This document shows positions 42,796-51,361 of a stretch of DNA of 64,000 nt, piece by piece; positions within the stretch are counted from its first letter, which is position 1; each line of letters begins with the position of its first letter. The notes under the pieces were generated by a model. It ran no database searches. It was not told the DNA's origin and worked only from the letters and a program-made list of their open reading frames with translations. Where the stretch lies: positions 56,748 to 120,747 of the forward strand of contig CBDDTG010000042.1 of the NCBI GenBank assembly GCA_965233665.1, given 5' to 3'. Position numbers and translations under genes: made by a program. The stretch comes from Bacterioplanes sp965233665. GTDB taxonomy: Bacteria; Pseudomonadota; Gammaproteobacteria; Pseudomonadales; Oceanobacteraceae.

Positions 42796-44064
42796 ATGGA
42801 AAACAATATTTATGAACTTCAGTACGCCATGGACACCTTTTACTTTTTGGTGTGTGGCGCGTTAGTTATGTGGATGGCGGCTGGTTTCGCCATGCTGGAA
42901 GCGGGTCTGGTCCGCTCTAAAAATACCACCGAAATTTTAACCAAAAACGTCGCGTTGTTTGCCATTGCTTGCACCATGTATTTGGTGTGTGGTTATGAAA
43001 TCATGTATGGCGGCGGTTATTTCCTCCAAGGCATCGGTGACGTTGATAGCGCCGCTGTGTTGGCTGACTATGCAGCGCGTGAAGACGGCTTCCAGGGCGG
43101 TTCTATTTACTCGGGCGCATCGGATTTCTTCTTTCAAGTGGTGTTTGTTGCAACGGCCATGTCGATTGTTTCTGGTGCCGTCGCTGAGCGCATGAAATTA
43201 TGGGCTTTCCTGGCGTTTGCTGTGGTTCTGACCGGTGTTATTTATCCAATGGAAGGCGGTTGGACCTGGGGCGGTAACGACGTATTTGGCCTGTATAACC
43301 TCGGCGACTTAGGTTTCTCTGACTTTGCTGGCTCTGGCATTGTGCACATGGCGGGTGCTGCAGCGGCACTGGCGGGTGTGATTTTGCTGGGCGCACGTAA
43401 AGGCAAATATGGCCCTAAAGGCGAAGTGCGTGCGATTCCAGGCGCTAACCTGCCGTTGGCCACTTTGGGTACCTTTATTTTATGGATGGGCTGGTTCGGC
43501 TTTAACGGTGGCTCGGTATTAAAACTGGGTGACATCGCCAACGCCAACTCTGTGGCATTGGTCTTCCTGAACACCAATGCGGCCGCTGCCGGTGGTTTGA
43601 TTGGCGCTCTGTTGCTGGCTTATGTGTTGTTCCGCAAAGCGGATTTAACCATGGCATTAAACGGTGCCCTGGCGGGTCTGGTAGCCATTACTGCAGAGCC
43701 TTCTACACCTACGCCTATGGCGGCGACCATCATCGGCTTTGTTGGCGGTTTGATTGTGGTGATGTCGATTCTGACACTGGATAAAATCAAGATCGATGAT
43801 CCTGTTGGTGCCATCTCTGTTCACGGTGTGGTGGGTCTGTTTGGTTTGCTGGTGGTACCACTGACCAACGATGGTGCTAGTTTCTCTGGCCAGTTAATTG
43901 GTGCCGTGACCATCTTTGCTTGGGTATTTGTCACCTCGTTGATTGTGTGGATGGTGATCAAGGCGGTAATGGGCTTGCGTGTCAGCGAAGAAGACGAATA
44001 CGAAGGTGTGGATTTGTCTGAATGCGGTATGGAAGCTTACCCAGAGTTCACGGCTTCAAAATAA
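42796..44064 (+). CDS. amtB: Ammonium transporter
   Basis: A 422-residue Amt/MEP protein with about eleven transmembrane helices. Conserved features: MLEAGLVRSKNTTEILTKN, the SGIVHMAGAAAALAG segment, WFGFNGGS, and the SVHGVVGLFG His region of the conduction pore. No cleaved signal peptide is evident, unlike E. coli AmtB. The Shine-Dalgarno is a GGGGGG run. The C-terminal tail (from about 385) is the GlnK-docking region. Confidence 0.96.
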   Translation: MENNIYELQYAMDTFYFLVCGALVMWMAAGFAMLEAGLVRSKNTTEILTKNVALFAIACTMYLVCGYEIMYGGGYFLQGIGDVDSAAVLADYAAREDGFQGGSIYSGASDFFFQVVFVATAMSIVSGAVAERMKLWAFLAFAVVLTGVIYPMEGGWTWGGNDVFGLYNLGDLGFSDFAGSGIVHMAGAAAALAGVILLGARKGKYGPKGEVRAIPGANLPLATLGTFILWMGWFGFNGGSVLKLGDIANANSVALVFLNTNAAAAGGLIGALLLAYVLFRKADLTMALNGALAGLVAITAEPSTPTPMAATIIGFVGGLIVVMSILTLDKIKIDDPVGAISVHGVVGLFGLLVVPLTNDGASFSGQLIGAVTIFAWVFVTSLIVWMVIKAVMGLRVSEEDEYEGVDLSECGMEAYPEFTASK

Positions 44065-44120
44065 TTAGCCCCATAAACGCTGCCAGAAAAAGCAGCGAGT
44101 AATAATGATAAAAAGTTTCA

Positions 44121-44143
44121 GCGGCCTTCGGGCCGCTTTTTTG
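44121..44143 (+). terminator. Rho-independent terminator after amtB
   Basis: AGCGGCC-ttc-GGGCCGCT stem followed by TTTTTT. Confidence 0.88.
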
Positions 44144-44151
44144 TGGCAGTG

Positions 44152-45321
44152 TTATGGCTTTTGTAGCACAAACATCTGATAACCAAAGTCACCTAAAAAG
44201 CGCTGATAAATCGATAGCTCGGTTTGAATATCTTGCCAGGCTTTCGACTCTCCTAATTCCGATTCCAGTTCATGCAAGCGCTGTTTCAGTGGCTGGCTGT
44301 AGTTAAACCAGGCTTGCTTCGACATGGTAAAGGTATGCAGTAGCTTGAAACCGCTATTGGCAATGTCCTCTAGGCGCTGACTTAAATGCGTCATGGCTGG
44401 ATATTCTTGCTGCCAAAACACGGCGGCTTCATCGCTGGGTTGCTCGGTTAACCAAATTAAATCACTGAAAACTAATACGCCCTGAGACCGCAATAGCGGT
44501 GCCCAGCAACGCAGCGCCTGCGCGACTCCTATGATGTAGGCGCAGCCCTCGGCCCATAGCAGATCAAACTGAGCTTCTGCCAAATCCAGCTGCTGCATAT
44601 CGGCACAATGGGGCTGTATGCGCTCGTTCAAGCCCATTTGCTCAGCGGTTTGCATCAGCCGCTGCAGCGCCGGCTCATCATTATCGTTGGCAATAATCTG
44701 TGCTTGGGTATTCTGTGCTAGCAGCAAGGTAGAGTGGCCTTGGCCGCAACCAATATCCACCACCTGCTGAGGCGAAAACGGTACGTTTGCCAACGCTGCC
44801 AGCGTATCCTCGCGAGACCCCGGCCCCCACTGGCTAACGCCAGAGAAAATCTGCATAAAATCGCGCATGTATTGATCATGTGTGTTCATATCTTTGGATA
44901 ACCATTTCAATCGAATTGCATCTTTGCGGCTGAAACCTTGGGTTTGCAGCCAGTCTAGGTGCGCTTCGGGGGCAACTTGATCCAGTGCGTGATGCCAATA
45001 GGCCAAGCTGCTGCGCCCTAACAAAGCACTGAGCAACTGATGGGCCTGTTGCTTGGCCGCAATTTCCTGTTCCAATTGCGTCAGGCGCTGTTGCAATAAG
45101 GTCTGATCCAGCTGGCTGTGCATGTATTGCTGGCACTCGCTCAACGTCAGACCGCCGGCTTGTAGCTGGCGGATCAGCAGCACGTGCTGAACATCACGCT
45201 CACTGTAATAACGGTAGCCATTGCTACCGCGCTGGCCCTGAATCAGTCCCAAGCGCTCGTAATACAACAAGGATGAACGTGATAAACCGACCCGACTGGC
45301 CAGCTGTGAGATGCGATACAT
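44152..45321 (-). CDS. MerR-type regulator fused to a SAM-dependent methyltransferase
   Basis: A 389-residue protein. The first ~70 residues are a MerR winged helix (MYRISQLASRVGLSRSSLLYYERLGLI ... NGYRYYSERDVQHVLLIRQLQAGGLTLSECQQYM), followed by a coiled-coil dimer helix (about 70-100). The C-terminal ~230 residues form a class I methyltransferase: motif I VVDIGCGQGHSTLLLA, NDNDEPALQRLMQTAEQ, and FDLLWAEGCAYIIGVAQALR. SAM or a methyl acceptor may thus be the effector, or the regulator may methylate a compound directly. ATG 45321 has GGGAGG six bases upstream. Probably autoregulated. Confidence 0.82.
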   Translation of the reverse strand: MYRISQLASRVGLSRSSLLYYERLGLIQGQRGSNGYRYYSERDVQHVLLIRQLQAGGLTLSECQQYMHSQLDQTLLQQRLTQLEQEIAAKQQAHQLLSALLGRSSLAYWHHALDQVAPEAHLDWLQTQGFSRKDAIRLKWLSKDMNTHDQYMRDFMQIFSGVSQWGPGSREDTLAALANVPFSPQQVVDIGCGQGHSTLLLAQNTQAQIIANDNDEPALQRLMQTAEQMGLNERIQPHCADMQQLDLAEAQFDLLWAEGCAYIIGVAQALRCWAPLLRSQGVLVFSDLIWLTEQPSDEAAVFWQQEYPAMTHLSQRLEDIANSGFKLLHTFTMSKQAWFNYSQPLKQRLHELESELGESKAWQDIQTELSIYQRFLGDFGYQMFVLQKP

Positions 45322-45338
45322 AGTGCCTCCCAAACGTA

Positions 45339-45353
45339 TTTACCCAGCGTAAA
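45339..45353. promoter_or_regulatory. Inverted repeat before the MerR fusion gene
   Basis: TTTAC-CCAGC-GTAAA: perfect 5-bp arms with a 5-base centre, 18 bases before the start codon and next to a TTGACC -35-like box on the minus strand. It is a fair candidate for the MerR operator. Confidence 0.45.
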
Positions 45354-45441
45354 CTATGAAGCAATAGACAGGTCAAGGAGGGATGCAGGCTTGGTTGTAG
45401 GGCGTTACACTTTGCCGCTTTCTTTGTTCTCAGGCCTTGAC

Positions 45442-45771
45442 ATGATTCGCGAAGACTTTCACGCCCACGTTTATTTTGATCTCGAAGCCATCGACACCGC
45501 ACGTCAGGTCAACCAGCAGGCGATTGAGCAGCTAGCGTGTGCGCGCATCTCAACCCTGCGTGAGCGTGAAGTGGGGCCGCATACTAAGCCTATGTTCGAG
45601 GTGGTCTTTGCGGCTGAAAACCGCGAACAGGTGGTGCAATGGCTAGAACAAAACCGCCAGGACTTAAGTGTGTTGGTGCATCCTGTGACCGATGATGACT
45701 ACCACGCACATACAGACGGCGCTGTATGGCTGGGGCAGCCATTGGCGTTAAAACTGGAGACGTTGCGCTGA
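45442..45771 (+). CDS. DOPA 4,5-dioxygenase family protein
   Basis: A 109-residue protein of the DOPA_dioxygen family, with the His motifs DFHAHVYFD, VGPHTKPMFEVVF and LVHPVTDDDYHAHTDGAVWLG that form the metal and substrate site. Members cleave catechol-type rings extradiolly or have unknown substrates in bacteria. ATG 45442 gives the standard ~110-residue length; the frame extends further upstream without conserved content. Confidence 0.85.
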   Translation: MIREDFHAHVYFDLEAIDTARQVNQQAIEQLACARISTLREREVGPHTKPMFEVVFAAENREQVVQWLEQNRQDLSVLVHPVTDDDYHAHTDGAVWLGQPLALKLETLR

Positions 45772-45784
45772 GGAAGGCGCGCCA

Positions 45785-46006
45785 TTACTGGCAAAAGGTC
45801 TCGATATACAGGGCCTCTACTTTATCTCTGGCCCATTGGGTACGACGTAAAAACTTCAGGGACGACTTGATGGATGGGTCGTTATAAAAACAATTGATGG
45901 GGATTCTGGCGTTCAAACCTGGCCAGCCATAGTGCTCTTGCAAGCGCACTAAAATCTTTTCCAGGGTTAACCCGTGCAATGGGTTATTGGGTTGCTCTTG
46001 GCTCAT
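45785..46006 (-). CDS. VF530 family (DUF2132) DNA-binding-like protein
   Basis: A 73-residue protein with the family signature NNPLHGLTLEKILVRLQEHYGWPGL ... INCFYNDPSIKSSLKFLRRTQWARDKVEALYI. VF530-type proteins have a small helical fold suggested to bind nucleic acid; the biological role is not established. AGGA lies upstream of ATG 46006. Confidence 0.85.
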   Translation of the reverse strand: MSQEQPNNPLHGLTLEKILVRLQEHYGWPGLNARIPINCFYNDPSIKSSLKFLRRTQWARDKVEALYIETFCQ

Positions 46007-46069
46007 GGCTAGGATTCCTACGAAAGAAGCCACTCAGTTTAACAGATGAAGATCTCCACAGATCTATGC

Positions 46070-46405
46070 TTAAACAACCACCTTGGCGTAGCTATCACCA
46101 TCAATATCCACCACTTCAACAGACAGTGAGCACTCATGGGTGATCACCCGTTTAAGCTCATCCAAGACGAAACCGGATAGCTTGGATTTTTGCTCGGCGG
46201 TTCTACCTGGCAGGATTCGCAGCGTGACGTGTACAAAGCCAATATCAACACTGCCGGTCTTGTAGTGGGAGTAAGGAATAGAGCGAACTTTGATATCGCT
46301 GCCTTCTATAGAAAACAGCTCAGATGTAACAGCACCGCGATGTACGCAGTCAATCAGTCGAGCGGCGTTGTACTGAGTTGAGTGCTCGACGATGCAATGG
46401 GGCAT
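46070..46405 (-). CDS. 5-carboxymethyl-2-hydroxymuconate isomerase family protein
   Basis: A 111-residue tautomerase-superfamily protein beginning MPHCIVEHS, so Pro1 after Met removal is the expected catalytic base. The VRSIPYSHYKTG and FVHVTLRILPGRTAEQK stretches match CHMI. In homoprotocatechuate degradation CHMI isomerises a ring-cleavage product, but no other pathway genes are nearby, so the true substrate is open. AAGGA precedes ATG 46405. Confidence 0.82.
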   Translation of the reverse strand: MPHCIVEHSTQYNAARLIDCVHRGAVTSELFSIEGSDIKVRSIPYSHYKTGSVDIGFVHVTLRILPGRTAEQKSKLSGFVLDELKRVITHECSLSVEVVDIDGDSYAKVVV

Positions 46406-46532
46406 GTGGGGTCCTTGAGTGTTTGCTTGAAAATTAAGTACGAATACTGCCACAGCCTACCCACTGGTGACAGTATCGCGAGTGGCGCAGAAGTTAAAAG
46501 CAGGCAGGCTGATCTCACCTGCCCGTGACCAT

Positions 46533-47480
46533 TTAGAACGAAAGCGGCCCGACTGGAACGATGCCATTAGGGTTGAGTGCTTTAATGGAGTAATACCCGG
46601 CATTGATGTGCGTTACATTGACTGTTTTTTGAATACCATCGATCGCCAGTATCCGGTGCATGTAAGCGTGCAAAAATGGCATGTCCTTTAACTGATTACG
46701 GTTGCATTTAAAAAGACCATGATAGGCCAGGTCAAAGCGAATCAAAGTAACAAATAGCCGTAAATCCGATTCGGTAAGCTGATCACCAAAAAGATAGAAG
46801 CGGCCGTCGCTGAGTCTTTTCTCTATGGCATCCAACGCATGAAACACTTTGCCATAGGCTTCTTCGTATGCCTCTTGTGTGCTGGCAAAGCCCGCTTGAT
46901 AGACACCATTATTTAAATCGGTATAGATATAGCTGTTTAAGTCATCAATCTCTTCCAACAACTGCTCAGGCACTAAATCAGGCCCTTGATCCACGATATC
47001 TACAAAGGCGTTATTCAACATGCGCACAATGTCGGCCGATTCATTGTTGACGATGGTTTTGGTCTTTTTATCCCACAGTACCGGTACCGTCGCGCGACCT
47101 GTGTAATCTGGATCAACCTGGGTATAAATCTGATGCAAAAAATCGGCATGGTTGAGAGCGTCCTGGTCGCTGCCATTAAAGCCGCCAAACTGCCAGCCCT
47201 GGTCTCCGAGCTGCGGATTAACCACAGATACGCTGATCATGTCTTCCAGACCTTTTAGTGTGCGTGCCATTAAAGTGCGGCTGGCCCAAGGGCAAATATA
47301 CGCGACGTAAAGATGGTAGCGATCTTTTTCGGCTTTAAAGCCCGCATCGCCGGTTGGCCCTGCTGCGCCGTCGGTAGTAATCCAATGGCGAAATGATGAC
47401 GTCTGACGAATAAAACGACCTTTTTCGTCTTTGTTTTGCACCGGCTGCCAGTTTTCTTGCCATTTACCGTTGACTAACAT
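46533..47480 (-). CDS. yqjG: Glutathionyl-hydroquinone reductase (YqjG-like GST)
   Basis: A 315-residue Xi-class glutathione transferase: an N-terminal thioredoxin domain with the active-site Cys63 in YICPWASRTLM and a C-terminal helical domain with LYLFGDQLTESDLRLFVTLIRFD-like sequence. The enzyme reduces glutathionyl-hydroquinones by thiol transfer. It follows doxX on the same strand, separated by a hairpin. GAGG lies about eight bases before the ATG. Confidence 0.92.
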   Translation of the reverse strand: MLVNGKWQENWQPVQNKDEKGRFIRQTSSFRHWITTDGAAGPTGDAGFKAEKDRYHLYVAYICPWASRTLMARTLKGLEDMISVSVVNPQLGDQGWQFGGFNGSDQDALNHADFLHQIYTQVDPDYTGRATVPVLWDKKTKTIVNNESADIVRMLNNAFVDIVDQGPDLVPEQLLEEIDDLNSYIYTDLNNGVYQAGFASTQEAYEEAYGKVFHALDAIEKRLSDGRFYLFGDQLTESDLRLFVTLIRFDLAYHGLFKCNRNQLKDMPFLHAYMHRILAIDGIQKTVNVTHINAGYYSIKALNPNGIVPVGPLSF

Positions 47481-47502
47481 GGTTTTGTCCTCGAAGTAAT
47501 GT

Positions 47503-47524
47503 TCTCCCGGTTATCGCCGGGAGA
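47503..47524. terminator. Hairpin between doxX and yqjG
   Basis: TCTCCCGG / CCGGGAGA 8-bp stem with a 6-base loop in a 59-bp gap, without a U tract; possibly a partial terminator or message stabiliser. Confidence 0.5.
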
Positions 47525-47539
47525 GCATGATGTTTGACG

Positions 47540-48031
47540 TTAGGCCAGTTGCTGGTGTGCTGTAGCCGTTTGCATCGATTGAGCTGCCCGCAAGCGCGCA
47601 GCGAGCCAGTTGTCGATGGCAAAGCGGCCAGCTCCTTGCAGGGTGAGTGCTGAGGTGGCTGCAAATAAGGCTAGTGCGTATTCGTAGCCATTGTTGCTTA
47701 GGAACAAGCCGTGGCTAATGTGTACGCTGAATATGGCCACCAACATGGTGAAGGCACCCACCGCTGCAGCTGGGCGCGTAGCCAGCCCGGCTACCAATGC
47801 CAATCCGCCAAAAAACTCAGCGCTGCCTGCCGCCAAAGCCATGATAAAACCAGGCTCTAGACCGATGCTCGCCATCCATTGGCCGGTGCCTTCTAGGCCA
47901 TAGCCACCAAACCAACCAAACAGTTTTTGCGCGCCGTGGGCAGCGAGAATGATGCCGACAGGCACTCGCAAAACCGTGGCTGCCAGTCCAGCGTTTGAAT
48001 GAAATACAGATTGCAGAGAGAAGGTTTTCAT
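47540..48031 (-). CDS. DoxX family membrane protein
   Basis: A 163-residue protein with four hydrophobic helices and the DoxX pattern VLRVPVGIILAAHGAQKLFGWFGGYGLEGT ... AAGSAEFFGGLALVAGLATRPAAAVGAFTMLVAI. DoxX-like proteins are quinone- or thiol-linked inner-membrane proteins of mostly unknown biochemical role. ATG 48031 is preferred over ATG 48037 because GAGG is eight bases upstream of it and too close to the other. It heads a doxX-yqjG unit divergent from a LysR gene. Confidence 0.85.
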   Translation of the reverse strand: MKTFSLQSVFHSNAGLAATVLRVPVGIILAAHGAQKLFGWFGGYGLEGTGQWMASIGLEPGFIMALAAGSAEFFGGLALVAGLATRPAAAVGAFTMLVAIFSVHISHGLFLSNNGYEYALALFAATSALTLQGAGRFAIDNWLAARLRAAQSMQTATAHQQLA

Positions 48032-48127
48032 CGTCATGTCCTCGGGGTTGTTTGGCTAGAGCCCTTTGCTCTTTAGCTTGAAAACCATGTTATTGATTGA
48101 TCTATACGAGATAAATCGGGCTATCAT

Positions 48128-48148
48128 TGAATGATTACCAACAATTCA
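48128..48148. promoter_or_regulatory. LysR-type box between doxX and the LysR gene
   Basis: TGAAT-N11-ATTCA: perfect 5-bp arms with the T-N11-A spacing typical of LysR-type operators, 23 bases before the LysR start codon. Confidence 0.5.
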
Positions 48149-48170
48149 TTTGTAATAGCTTGGGAGACAA

Positions 48171-49082
48171 ATGGACAGACTGGAGCTTTTGAAAGCACTG
48201 CTGGCGGTGGCAGAGGAGGGTAGCTTTACCCGTGCTGCGCACAAGTTGAGTAGTTCCAATCAGTTGGTGAGCAAGTATGTGTCTGAACTGGAGTCGCAAC
48301 TGAATGTGCGGCTGTTTAACCGCACCACCCGCCGGGTTCATCTGACCGAGGCTGGGCAGCAGTGCGTGTTACATGCTCGGCGCATATTGGAAAGCTATGT
48401 CGATATGGAAAACCACTTCAGCCAATACCATGGTGCTGTGGCTGGCAGCCTTAACATCAGCGCACCGGTGTCGTTTGCTACCTTGCATTTGCCAGCGTTA
48501 TTGCGTGGATTCAAACAGCAGTATCCGGATGTGCGCATCAACCTCGAACTGAGCGACCGCAAAGTGGATGTGGTCGAAGAAGGCTTTGATGTGGTGTTAA
48601 GAATTGGTCAACTCAAAAGTTCGTCGTTAATTGCCAAAAAAATTGCCCCCATTCGCTTGGTGTTGTGCGCTGCTCCCGACTACGTTCAACGCAACGGTAT
48701 GCCCAATACTCCCAGCGATTTATCTGCCGAAAATTTTCTGCGCTACAGCTATATGGAATATTCGCTCGATCAGTCGCCCTTGATGGAGGTACTAAAAAAA
48801 CACAGTCAAACATCAACCGCAGCGATGGTGGCTAATAACGGTCAGCTATTGATGGAGGCAGCCATTGCCGGCGAAGGCTATGCGTTTCAACCCACCTTTA
48901 TTGTGGGTGAAGCACTGCAGAAGGGGAAATTATTGCGCTTATTGCCAGAATACGAGCCTGAAGCGCTCGGGTTGTATGCGGTGTATCCACATCGAAAATT
49001 GTTGGCGCCTAAGTTACAGGCATTTATTGAATACCTGAGTAGTTATTTTAGTGATTTGCCGTATTGGGATCAGTTTAATTAA
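48171..49082 (+). CDS. LysR family transcriptional regulator
   Basis: A 303-residue LysR regulator of the CrgA/YhjC-like group: winged helix GSFTRAAHKLSSSNQLVSKYVSELESQLNVRLFNRTTRRVHLTEAG (about 18-63), then an effector domain (about 90-295). It is divergent from doxX-yqjG and likely controls it in response to a quinone, electrophile or oxidant, by analogy with similar clusters. GGGAGA precedes the ATG. Confidence 0.88.
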   Translation: MDRLELLKALLAVAEEGSFTRAAHKLSSSNQLVSKYVSELESQLNVRLFNRTTRRVHLTEAGQQCVLHARRILESYVDMENHFSQYHGAVAGSLNISAPVSFATLHLPALLRGFKQQYPDVRINLELSDRKVDVVEEGFDVVLRIGQLKSSSLIAKKIAPIRLVLCAAPDYVQRNGMPNTPSDLSAENFLRYSYMEYSLDQSPLMEVLKKHSQTSTAAMVANNGQLLMEAAIAGEGYAFQPTFIVGEALQKGKLLRLLPEYEPEALGLYAVYPHRKLLAPKLQAFIEYLSSYFSDLPYWDQFN

Positions 49083-49197
49083 CGATGCAGCGTGGCAGAT
49101 TGTGTTGCCCAAACCGTGTTGGCAAAAGCGGGGAGGACCAAAAAGGGCCTCCGTTACACGTATAGGCATGTATGGCCGTCATAAGAATACCCTTAGG

Positions 49198-49668
49198 CTA
49201 TGCCAAATCTGATAGTTGAATGGCTAGCGCAATGTCGTCATCGTAATCTTTACCGATCATTTTAAACCCCAGTTTTTTGTAGAACTTGGCTGCTTTTTCT
49301 GCGTCAGGGTGGTGTGCCACGCGCAGTTTGGTATGGCCATGCAGCATGAGTTCTTGCGCAATTAGGCGAATGCTGTATTCCCCAATGCCTTGGCGCTGAC
49401 ACTCAGGCTTAATCACCAAGTGATACACAGTGGCTATATGAGAAGCATCAGCTTCAAGCAGGTAGTCGTCTTTATAGGCAGGGCCGTAGGCGGTAAAGCC
49501 AACAAACTTGCCGTTGTGCTCAATAAAATTACAGCGAATGTGTGCATTGGCAACGCCATGGCCAATCCAGTGGGTGTTGTAATGCAAGAAGTAGAGGTCT
49601 GGTTTGTTAGCACGAATATGCAATGCTTCATGAGCATTGGCTTCGGTAACAGGAATCAGTGTCGTCAT
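49198..49668 (-). CDS. GNAT family N-acetyltransferase
   Basis: A 156-residue GNAT-fold protein. The acetyl-CoA motif A is VIKPECQRQGIGEYSIRLIAQELMLHG, and AEKAAKFYKKLGFKMIG is motif B. The substrate cannot be predicted. It is a single gene, with 224 bp of AT-rich DNA separating it from the next gene. Confidence 0.82.
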   Translation of the reverse strand: MTTLIPVTEANAHEALHIRANKPDLYFLHYNTHWIGHGVANAHIRCNFIEHNGKFVGFTAYGPAYKDDYLLEADASHIATVYHLVIKPECQRQGIGEYSIRLIAQELMLHGHTKLRVAHHPDAEKAAKFYKKLGFKMIGKDYDDDIALAIQLSDLA

Positions 49669-49892
49669 GTATTACTCTTTTTTTGATATTAATTGAATGC
49701 CATCGAACAAAGCTCGTTAACTACTAAATCGATCTTTTTCAATATGTGCAGATCGACGGTGGGCGAAATAAAATGTTTTAATGCGCGCTGTGCGAAGGCG
49801 GCGGGATCATAGCATGGCCATGAAGCTCGTGCTTTTTTCGATTCAAGAAGGGTGATGGAGAGATTTTCTGTACAGGATATCTGCTAGCAGTT

Positions 49893-50726
49893 TTAGGGAA
49901 TGCCGTCGCCATCAGGTAAGAAGCGACCAAATATGCGGTCTGCTGTGCCGTTGGCCTGTAGCTTTTTTATGGCTGCATTAAAGTCTTTTAATAAAGACTC
50001 TGACCGCGGTGAAGAGCGGGTAATCCAATAGTGCATATGATCCGGTTCAATGCCTGGCAACAGCCGGTGAACGAAATCGGGGCTGGCTTTTAGGTTACTG
50101 AGTGCAATACCGCCCTCAACCACTTCGTAGGTTGTTAGCATGACCTCGCACTGTTTGTTAATAACCCGATCAATGGCAGCTTGAACGGTCGTTGACGGCG
50201 TTTGAATCGTGGCCGTTAGGCCTGCGTCGATCACATCCTCATAGTTGTAGCCAAGAACACCGCACACTTGCATGTTGTTCAAATCTGTAACATTGCGGAT
50301 ATTGTTAAATTTATCGGCATGATCGCGGTGAAATGCATAGCTGCGACGCACATTAAACACGGGCACGGTGCGGTGATATTTGCTCACTCGCTCACGGTTA
50401 GAGCTGCCGTTGATAAACATTTCCATGCCCGTTTGTGGGTAGGCATAGACCTGCGCCAAACAGCGCTTCCAAGGCAGAATGTGGAAGTCGACTTGTAGAT
50501 TCAGCTCGTGTGCCAGCGCTTGCAGTAATTCGTAACTGACGCCATCAAGGCGTGTCGTTCCGGCCTTGCTGATTTGAAATGTGTAAGGTGGCCACACAGC
50601 GTCTTCACATACATTCAGGCTGGTCGAGTTTGCTGCCCAGGTGTTGAGGCTGGTCAGCCCACCGATGACTAAACCGGTAGCTAGCTGCCGAGCTAACCTG
50701 TTGATCAACACTGTGGTGGCGGCCAT
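49893..50726 (-). CDS. Periplasmic solute-binding protein, family 3 (orphan, copy E)
   Basis: A 277-residue PBP2-fold protein with a long signal peptide (cleavage near TWAANS). It has SLNVCEDAVWPPYTF, LPWKRCLAQ, MQVCGVLGYNYEDV and NKQCEVMLTTYE, keeping the four Cys and the PWKRC motif of the tandem pair at 8610/9680, so it belongs to that subgroup though far away. No transporter partner adjoins it. Confidence 0.82.
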   Translation of the reverse strand: MAATTVLINRLARQLATGLVIGGLTSLNTWAANSTSLNVCEDAVWPPYTFQISKAGTTRLDGVSYELLQALAHELNLQVDFHILPWKRCLAQVYAYPQTGMEMFINGSSNRERVSKYHRTVPVFNVRRSYAFHRDHADKFNNIRNVTDLNNMQVCGVLGYNYEDVIDAGLTATIQTPSTTVQAAIDRVINKQCEVMLTTYEVVEGGIALSNLKASPDFVHRLLPGIEPDHMHYWITRSSPRSESLLKDFNAAIKKLQANGTADRIFGRFLPDGDGIP

Positions 50727-50849
50727 AAGCCATCCCGCTTATTGCAAGCTTAAACCAAGAGACTGTTAGTTTAGCCAATGCCTGACGCAGTGCAGTGGGA
50801 AAGGGCATAATAAGCGTCACGGTGCCGCGAGACGCTGTCCCTATTCAGA

Positions 50850-50874
50850 TTCAGGGGCCAGAAGGCGCCCTGAA
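50850..50874. terminator. Hairpin downstream of the 61-aa gene
   Basis: TTCAGGG ... CCCTGAA, with further GC/GC pairing around a CAGAAG loop, on the 3' side of the minus-strand gene at 50897. Confidence 0.45.
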
Positions 50875-50896
50875 ACAAACCATCCGCGTCGCGGAT

Positions 50897-51082
50897 TTAC
50901 ATGTCTTCGAAATAGTGTTCGTCGAAGTTCTTCTCTAAGCGCTTGCGTTCTAGGTGAGCTTCGATCGCCCGCCGTGCCATTAGCTTCTTGGACATCTGAC
51001 AGTCCTTATTAACAACGACGTTGCCTTCCTGGTCGAACGATACAACTTCTTCATGGGCTGCATTTTTCAGAGCTGCTTCCAT
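50897..51082 (-). CDS. Small PA3496-like protein (putative envelope integrity)
   Basis: A 61-residue charged protein. Its KLMARRAIEAHLERKRLEKNFDEHYFED segment resembles the short basic/acidic helix of Pseudomonas PA3496-type proteins (RRAIE-x-HxE-xx-L). It has no signal peptide or membrane helix. AAGGA is nine to thirteen bases before the ATG. The function is not established; the family call is by motif memory only. Confidence 0.6.
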   Translation of the reverse strand: MEAALKNAAHEEVVSFDQEGNVVVNKDCQMSKKLMARRAIEAHLERKRLEKNFDEHYFEDM

Positions 51083-51361
51083 TGTATTTTCCTTTTTTGG
51101 GCTTCACAGAGTCACTCAGAGTTGTCTGGGCCTAGCTGCTGTGATTGTTATTGTTATTGGTTGCAAAAGCATGACAGCAAATCCCCACAGAGCCAATGTG
51201 GCAAAACAGGCACGTGCGTCCGGCATGGCTTTATAAATTGCCCGTAAGTTGTTACAGCTCAACGCTTTTTGGTGCGTACTAGTACCTTAGTGTTACGGTA
51301 AAAGCCGCATATGAAGGGAGGACAATCACGACAAATGTCGTGATTTGTCCAATTTGAGGCC
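51083..51361. other. 279-bp gap between small gene and hexR
   Basis: Contains the promoter region of the 61-aa gene and a long inverted repeat at 51320-51350 next to hexR. A + strand frame here has a lipoprotein-like stretch but no acceptable start, so no gene is called. Confidence 0.3.
51320..51350. repeat. Long near-perfect inverted repeat downstream of hexR
   Basis: ATCACGACA (51325-51333) and TGTCGTGAT (51336-51344), part of perfect 10-bp arms around a 2-base centre, extend to GGACA/TGTCC with one bulged base. It is either an intercistronic hairpin or, given its two-base centre and symmetry, a protein-binding palindrome. It lies 12 bases from the hexR stop. Confidence 0.6.

Noticed and set aside
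51021..51236. A + strand frame with a lipoprotein-like stretch (VIVIGC)
   Set aside because: Its only ATG lies inside the 61-aa gene on the other strand, without a ribosome-binding site, and no start codon lies close to the hydrophobic part.
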